From contig JAJYTA010000003.1 in NCBI GenBank assembly GCA_021793295.1, forward strand, positions 1 to 64,000: 64,000 nucleotides of DNA, read 5' to 3'. The position numbers were made by a program, and so were the translations under genes. This DNA comes from Actinomycetes bacterium. Its GTDB lineage: Bacteria > Actinomycetota > Actinomycetes > Jiangellales > Jiangellaceae. The notes under the pieces are model-generated. The model searched no databases. It saw only the letters and a list, made by a program, of their open reading frames with translations, and was not told the DNA's origin. Shown here in pieces: positions 58,650-64,000 of the stretch (positions within the stretch are counted from its first letter, which is position 1; every line of letters begins with the position of its first letter).

Positions 58650-60132
58650 CGGTGTAGGCCTCGAGGGCCGCGGCGAGGTTCTCGGGGACGCGAGCACGCA
58701 CCCGAGTGCCTTCGGCGACGTGGTCGACGGAGATGACCTCGCCGGTCGTGTGGACCCGGGACACCAACTCGCCGTGGTCGTAGGGCACGAGCGCGTCGAT
58801 CTCGACGGCCGGGCGCGGCAGCTCGTTCTCGATGAGCGTCCGCAGCTTGTCGATGCCCTCGCCGGTTCGCGCCGACACCACGACGGCATGCGGCTCGCTG
58901 CGCAGCAGCCGGGCGGTGGCCAGCGGGTCGGCGGCGTCGGCCTTGTTGACGGCGACGATCTCGGGAACGTCGCCGGCGCCGATTTCGGACAGGACGTCAC
59001 GTACCGCGCTGAGCTGGCCTTCGGGGTCGGGATGGGATCCGTCGACGACGTGGACCAACAAGTCGGCGTCGGCGACCTCCTCCAGGGTGGACCGGAAGGC
59101 CTCGACGAGCTCGTGCGGCAGGTGCCGCACGAAGCCGACGGTGTCGGCGAGGGTGTAGATGCGCCCGTCGGATGTCTGGGTCCGCCGCACCGTCGGGTCG
59201 AGAGTGGCGAACAGCGCGTCCTCGACCAGCACGCCGGCGTCGGTGAGCCGGTTGAGCAGCGAAGACTTGCCGGCGTTGGTGTAGCCCACGATGGAAACCG
59301 CCGGCACCGCGTTGCGCCGCCGCTCGGCGCGCTTGGTGTCGCGGGCCGTGCGCATGGCGGCGAGCTCGCGCCGCAACCGAGCCATCCGGGTACGGATCCG
59401 GCGGCGGTCGGTCTCGAGCTTCGTCTCACCCGGACCACGGGTCCCGACGCCGCCGCCCGCCCCACCGGCGCGGCCGCCGGCCTGCCGGGACAGGCTGCTA
59501 CCCCAGCCTCGGAGCCGCTGCGAGAGGTACTCGAGCTGGGCGAGCTCGACTTGAGCCTTGCCCTCGCGGCTCTTGGCGTGCTGAGCGAAGATGTCGAGAA
59601 TCACCATGGTGCGGTCGACGACCTTGACACCGATGCGGTCTTCGAGGTTGCGCAGCTGCGACGCGGACAGCTCGCCGTCGCACACGACGGTGTCGGCGCC
59701 GGTGCTCAGAACGATGTCGCGGAGCTCGTCGACCTTGCCGGAGCCGATGAACGTCGCCGGGTCCGGACGCTGCCGGCGCTGCACCAGGCCCTCGAGGACC
59801 TGTGAACCAGCGGTCTCGGCCAGCGCAGCGAGCTCGGCGAGGGAGTTGTCAGCTTCGGTACTGTCGCCACCGGGCCACACCCCGACCAGCACCACCCGCT
59901 CGAGTCGCAGCCGTCGGTACTCGACCTCGGTGACGTCTTCGAGCTCGGTGGACAGCCCCGCGACCCGGCGCAGGGAGCGGCGCTCGTCGAGCTCGAGATC
60001 ACCGGTCGTCTCCACGTCGGCGCCGGCCTCCACGTCCGGGAGGCGCTCGCCGAAATCGGCGAACGGATCGTATGTCGAGGTGTCGTATGTGGTGGTGTCG
60101 TCTGTAGAGGTACGGCGTGGGCTGGTGGTCAT
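58645..60132 (-). CDS. hflX: GTPase HflX
   Basis: GVGTRGPGETKLETDRRRIRTRMARLRREL; VSIVGYTNAGKSSLLNRLTDAGVLVEDALFATLDPTVRR. Confidence 0.96.
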   Translation of the reverse strand: MTTSPRRTSTDDTTTYDTSTYDPFADFGERLPDVEAGADVETTGDLELDERRSLRRVAGLSTELEDVTEVEYRRLRLERVVLVGVWPGGDSTEADNSLAELAALAETAGSQVLEGLVQRRQRPDPATFIGSGKVDELRDIVLSTGADTVVCDGELSASQLRNLEDRIGVKVVDRTMVILDIFAQHAKSREGKAQVELAQLEYLSQRLRGWGSSLSRQAGGRAGGAGGGVGTRGPGETKLETDRRRIRTRMARLRRELAAMRTARDTKRAERRRNAVPAVSIVGYTNAGKSSLLNRLTDAGVLVEDALFATLDPTVRRTQTSDGRIYTLADTVGFVRHLPHELVEAFRSTLEEVADADLLVHVVDGSHPDPEGQLSAVRDVLSEIGAGDVPEIVAVNKADAADPLATARLLRSEPHAVVVSARTGEGIDKLRTLIENELPRPAVEIDALVPYDHGELVSRVHTTGEVISVDHVAEGTRVRARVPENLAAALEAYTV

Positions 60133-60236
60133 TCTCCTGCTTTCACCGGGCGTGACCCGCTACTCGGGTGGGCTTGTGAATCCACGATCCCATGTTCGGA
60201 CTTCGAGGTCACCCCGGTTTTTCGTCGGTCGACGTC

Positions 60237-60401
60237 CTACGACCGACCGTAGCTCGCTCCCGTCGACGCAGCCCACCGCAACTTGGCCGCCGCTCGCAAC
60301 GTGGCCGCACGCCGCTCGGCTCGCCCGGATGCGCGGCGCTCGCTTCGGCGGGCGACCTCCTGGAGCACGGCCTCACGTCTTTGGATCTGTGTCACGCTCA
60401 T
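60237..60401 (-). CDS. Small basic hypothetical protein
   Basis: ORF MSVTQIQRREAVLQEVARRSERRASGRAERRAATLRAAAKLRWA; coding status uncertain. Confidence 0.35.
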   Translation of the reverse strand: MSVTQIQRREAVLQEVARRSERRASGRAERRAATLRAAAKLRWAASTGASYGRS

Positions 60402-60407
60402 GACACA
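60388..60407. promoter_or_regulatory. Inverted repeat TGTGTCA-CGCTCA-TGACACA
   Basis: Perfect 7-bp arms overlapping the start codon of the small ORF. Confidence 0.5.
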
Positions 60408-60559
60408 CCGCCTCTCATCAGCACGTGCCATGTGGGTCGGCTACCCAGCCTGGCCACATTCACAACGCTAGGCCCGCCTGACTTCGAGTACGTCAGCCGC
60501 GAGTCGTCACGTCGCCCTCCTCCTACTGAAGGAGACGTCCCGGAGCCGCCTCAGGATGC

Positions 60560-60575
60560 TGTGATGTGCGTCACA
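60560..60575. promoter_or_regulatory. CRP/FNR-type palindrome TGTGA-TGTGCG-TCACA
   Basis: Perfect match to TGTGA-N6-TCACA; overlaps the dapF stop codon. Confidence 0.5.
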
Positions 60576-61413
60576 CTTCGATGGTGCCGTGAATGCCCAG
60601 GACAGCCGGCCCGGTCAGAAGCATCTCGCCGTCCGGGCGTTCGGTGACGACGAGCCGGCCCCCAGGGACGTCCACGGTGTACGGCAACCCGGCGCCGACC
60701 CCGTCGCGGCGCATCGCCGCCCAGGCGGCAGCGCACACACCGGTTCCGCACGATCGAGTCTCGCCGACCCCCCGCTCCCACACCCGCATCGCGATGTGCC
60801 GTTCGCCATGGCCGACGACGAACTCGACGTTCGCCGACTCCGGGAACAGCGTCGCCGGGCGGATCCCCGGCGGCTCGGTCAGCAGTCCGAGCGCGGCCAG
60901 ATCGTCGACGAAGACCACAGCGTGCGGGTTGGGCACCCACACCGCGGTGGCCGGCCAGGTGTGCCCCGCGGCGGTCACGAGCGGCAGTTGCCGCGTCGGC
61001 GCTGGGCGCGCATGCCCCATCTCGACGGTGAACGTCTCGTCAGTCTCCGCATGAACCGTCCGTGCTCCGCCGCGAGTGGCGATGGTGAGCACCGGGCCTT
61101 CGGCGTATCCGGACTCCCAGAGGTATCGCGCCATCACCCGCACCCCGTTGCCGCACATCTCGGCCACGGAGCCGTCAGCGTTGCGGTAGTCCATGAACCA
61201 CTCGGCCGCATCAGCGAGATGCGCGTAGTCGGGGACGGCATCGGTCGGCACGACCCGGATGACGCCGTCGGCGCCGATTCCCGCGTACCGGTCGGTCATC
61301 CGCCGAACCGTCGCGGCGTCGAGTGTTTCCCGCAGCACGTCGTCGGCGTCGGGTACCAGCACGAAATCGTTCTGCGTGCCGTGGCCCTTGACGAAGCTGA
61401 TGCTCGTTGCCAT
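60571..61413 (-). CDS. dapF: Diaminopimelate epimerase
   Basis: FVKGHGTQNDFVLVPD; FMDYRNADGSVAEMCGNGVRVMARYL; GVGETRSCGTGVCAAAWAAM. Confidence 0.96.
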   Translation of the reverse strand: MATSISFVKGHGTQNDFVLVPDADDVLRETLDAATVRRMTDRYAGIGADGVIRVVPTDAVPDYAHLADAAEWFMDYRNADGSVAEMCGNGVRVMARYLWESGYAEGPVLTIATRGGARTVHAETDETFTVEMGHARPAPTRQLPLVTAAGHTWPATAVWVPNPHAVVFVDDLAALGLLTEPPGIRPATLFPESANVEFVVGHGERHIAMRVWERGVGETRSCGTGVCAAAWAAMRRDGVGAGLPYTVDVPGGRLVVTERPDGEMLLTGPAVLGIHGTIEV

Positions 61414-61477
61414 CGACGTTCTGGTTCCCTTCGTGCGCATCGCCCGGCTGCGATCCGTACCCGCCGCACGGCGCCGG

Positions 61478-62464
61478 TCACGATCGACGATCGTAAGCCA
61501 GCGCCTGCTCCACGAGGTCGGCGGCGTCGAATGGCAGCCAGGTGATGCGCTCGTCCTTGCCGAACCACGCATGCTGGCGGCGGGCGAAGCGGCGCGTAGC
61601 TCGCACGGTCTCGTCCTGCGCCTCCTGCTCGCTGCACTCGCCGGCCAGGAACGCCAGCACCTGGGCATAGCCGAGGGCGCGACTGGCCGTGGGCCCCTGC
61701 CGCAGGCCCTGGGCCTCCAGCCGGCGGACCTCGTCGACGAGCCCGAGCTCCCACATCCGCCGGACCCGCAGCTCGATGCGTTCGTCGAGCACCGGACGAG
61801 GCACGTCCAGGCCGATCTGGACGACGTCGTCGTAGGCGTAACGCCGCGGCGGCAGCGTTGCGGTGAACGGTCGGCCGGTCAGCTCGATGACCTCCAGCGC
61901 CCGGACCACCCGGCGCCCGTTGGTGGGCAGGATCGCCGCTGCCGCGGCCGGGTCGCGCTCACGCAGCCGCGCGTGCATCGCCGGTGCACCGTACTCGGCC
62001 AATTCGTCGCTCAGCCGGGCACGCACTTGTGGATCGGTCCCCGGGAACTCGAACTGGTCGAGGATGGCCCGGACGTACAGCGCGCTTCCCCCGACCAGGA
62101 CCGGGACCACCCCGCGGCGCCGGCAATCGGCCACCGCGGCGCGGGCGAGCCGCTGGAACTCCGCCACCGTGGCCGGGCGGGTGACGTCGTAGAGGTCGAG
62201 CAGGTGGTGCGGCACGCCACGCCGCTCAGCAACCGGGAGCTTGGCCGTACCGACGTCCATGCCTCGATAGATCTGCATCGAGTCGGCGTTGATGATCTCA
62301 CCGCCGACGCGTACGGCGAGGTCGACGGCCAGATCGCTCTTGCCGGCCGCCGTGGGGCCGACCACGGCGACGACCGGCGGCTGATCACTCTGGCGCACAG
62401 CAGTCAGTGTCGCACCAGTGGTGCGCGAATCCACATCGGGCGCCCGGTGTCCCACCACCATCAA
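61478..62464 (-). CDS. miaA: tRNA dimethylallyltransferase MiaA
   Basis: VVAVVGPTAAGKSDLAVDLAVRVGGEIINADSMQIYRGMDVGTAKL; RRFARRQHAWFGKDERITWL; actual start may be about 62398. Confidence 0.95.
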   Translation of the reverse strand: MMVVGHRAPDVDSRTTGATLTAVRQSDQPPVVAVVGPTAAGKSDLAVDLAVRVGGEIINADSMQIYRGMDVGTAKLPVAERRGVPHHLLDLYDVTRPATVAEFQRLARAAVADCRRRGVVPVLVGGSALYVRAILDQFEFPGTDPQVRARLSDELAEYGAPAMHARLRERDPAAAAAILPTNGRRVVRALEVIELTGRPFTATLPPRRYAYDDVVQIGLDVPRPVLDERIELRVRRMWELGLVDEVRRLEAQGLRQGPTASRALGYAQVLAFLAGECSEQEAQDETVRATRRFARRQHAWFGKDERITWLPFDAADLVEQALAYDRRS

Positions 62465-64000
62465 CGGATCTCCATGTTGGCCATCATCGCCATGTCCTCG
62501 TGCTCGAGGTTATGACAATGGAAGACGTATCGCCCCGGCTCTGCGTCGAAGGGGATCAGGATGCGGGCCCGCTCCCCCTCGACCAGGTCGATCGTGTCCT
62601 TCCAGCCGGCGTCGGTGGGCTTGGGTTCATCGTCGTTGCGCGACAGGACCTTGAACGACACGACATGCAGGTGGACCGGGTGGGCGGGATCGCTGTGCAG
62701 TTCCCACACCTCGCTCGTACCGGCAACGGGGTCGGCATCCGCACGGCGCGGATCGAACATCTCGCCGTTGATCGTCCACATCGACATGCCGTCGCGTTCT
62801 CCGGCCTGGTCGAAGTCGAAGGTGCGGGTGGCGACCGAGCTCGACTCGGTCAGCGCATCGAAGTCACTCATGTCGGCCAGCCGATCCGGGACGTCTCCGC
62901 CCTCGCCGTCGCCCGGGCCGGCCACCCGGAAGCGCATGACCTGTTCGGTCGAGCCTTCACCGAGCCTGTCCACCAGGGTGAACTCGCTGCCGGCCGGCTG
63001 TCCGGTGAAGTCGAGGACGACGTCGAACCGCTCGGCCTGGGCGATGGGGATGCTCTCGTGCCGTACCGGCGCCCCGAGCAGCCCGCCGTCGCTGCCGATC
63101 TGGATGAACGGCGCCTCGTCGGGCTCCGGGTCGAGCGCGAGTTCCATCCGGCGCGCGTTCGAGGCGTTGAGAATGCGGAACCGGTACCGAGACGCCGTCA
63201 CCTCGAGCACCGGCCAGGGTGCGCCGTTGACGAGAACGACATCGCCCAGGACCCCGTCCATGAAGTCCTCGGTGACCCCGGGCGCGCCGGTCAGCGACGG
63301 ATCGCGGGCCGGGTACCGGAACGCACCGGCGGAGTCGAACGAACGGTCACAGATCATCAGTGGGATGTCGTTGGCGCCGGCCGGCAGCCCCAGCGACTCT
63401 TCCTCGTCGTCGACGACGAGGTGGAACCCCGCGAGGCCGCGCCACACCGCCGGGCCGGTGAAATCCATCCGGTGATCGTGATACCAGAGCGTCGCGGCGC
63501 GCTGCTGCATCGGATAGACGTAGTCGCGAAAACCGTGTGACACCTCGCCCACCATCTCCGCGTGGTGGCCGTACATCTCCGCCTCGCTCCCGGGCGGAAG
63601 GACGAGGTCGATCGGGTAGCCGTCGCTGTCGGCCGGGGTGCGCCCGCCGTGTAGGTGCACCACGGTCGGCACGGGCAGCCGGTTCGTGTGCCGTACGACG
63701 GTTCGCCGCCCGCTCCGCGACACGATCGTCGGGCCGGGGAAGTTGCCCTCGTAGCCCCACACGGGGGTCTGCAGCCCGGGCAGGGTCTCTCGAGCGGCTT
63801 CGCGCTGAACGATCTCGTAGTAGTCCGTGGTCTCGTCGCGCCGAACCGGTTGGAGTACCGGCGGAATCGGCAACGCCACCTGGAACGGTTCCGGTAGGTC
63901 GAGTTCGCTGTCCACCACGACACCGGTGACCCCGCCGACCTCGGACAGCGAACAGCTGCCCAGGACAGGACCGGCCAACGCCAGCCCACCGGCCGCCCGG
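62461..64000 (-). CDS. Multicopper oxidase, probable secreted lipoprotein; 5' end truncated by the window
   Basis: VVHLHGGRTPADSDG, ATLWYHDHRMD, DPAHPVHLHVVSFKVL, YVFHCHNLEHEDMAMMANMEIR; upstream reading RAAGGLALAGPVLGSC suggests a lipobox. Confidence 0.9.
   Translation of the reverse strand, partial: RAAGGLALAGPVLGSCSLSEVGGVTGVVVDSELDLPEPFQVALPIPPVLQPVRRDETTDYYEIVQREAARETLPGLQTPVWGYEGNFPGPTIVSRSGRRTVVRHTNRLPVPTVVHLHGGRTPADSDGYPIDLVLPPGSEAEMYGHHAEMVGEVSHGFRDYVYPMQQRAATLWYHDHRMDFTGPAVWRGLAGFHLVVDDEEESLGLPAGANDIPLMICDRSFDSAGAFRYPARDPSLTGAPGVTEDFMDGVLGDVVLVNGAPWPVLEVTASRYRFRILNASNARRMELALDPEPDEAPFIQIGSDGGLLGAPVRHESIPIAQAERFDVVLDFTGQPAGSEFTLVDRLGEGSTEQVMRFRVAGPGDGEGGDVPDRLADMSDFDALTESSSVATRTFDFDQAGERDGMSMWTINGEMFDPRRADADPVAGTSEVWELHSDPAHPVHLHVVSFKVLSRNDDEPKPTDAGWKDTIDLVEGERARILIPFDAEPGRYVFHCHNLEHEDMAMMANMEIR

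Noticed and set aside
1-64000. tRNA or rRNA genes
   Set aside because: No T-loop/anticodon patterns or rRNA-like stretches were recognised by eye; a tRNAscan/Infernal run would settle this.

Overview
Actinobacterial, GC-rich chromosomal window, mostly housekeeping. Left edge: streptomycin 6-phosphotransferase-like APH, acyl-CoA synthetase, aldo/keto reductase, a sugar-acid catabolic block (KDG-type kinase, KDPG aldolase, IclR regulator, acetyl-xylan esterase), YbaK, dnaE. Middle: an AroQ-type chorismate mutase fused to a degenerate DAHP-synthase-like domain, rluD-like, TraR/DksA, DUF167, T-box-controlled ileS, divIVA, yggT, sepF, pgeF, and a full dcw cluster (ftsZ, ftsQ, murC, murG, ftsW, murD, mraY, murF, murE, ftsI, ftsL-like, rsmH, mraZ). 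Right: MoxR/DUF58/transglutaminase operon, nrdJ-nrdR, LysM/lexA, dinG, S9 peptidase, hflX, dapF, miaA, and a multicopper oxidase cut by the window end. The most unusual content is intergenic. (1) A modular repeat family occurs at three loci (13.3, 24.5 and 25.9 kb): a 19-bp motif GGTCGTGAAGATCGTCGTG repeated at 40-41 bp and always ended by one inverted copy exactly 33 nt after the last direct copy. Two of these arrays flank an AbiEi/DUF559-type gene inserted between ftsZ and ftsQ. (2) A second, ~80-bp structured repeat starts directly at the stop codon of both ileS and hflX and shows compensatory stem changes. (3) The first 350 bp hold a repeat locus of similar layout but different sequence. 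All calls are by eye from sequence and recalled family knowledge; no searches were run.
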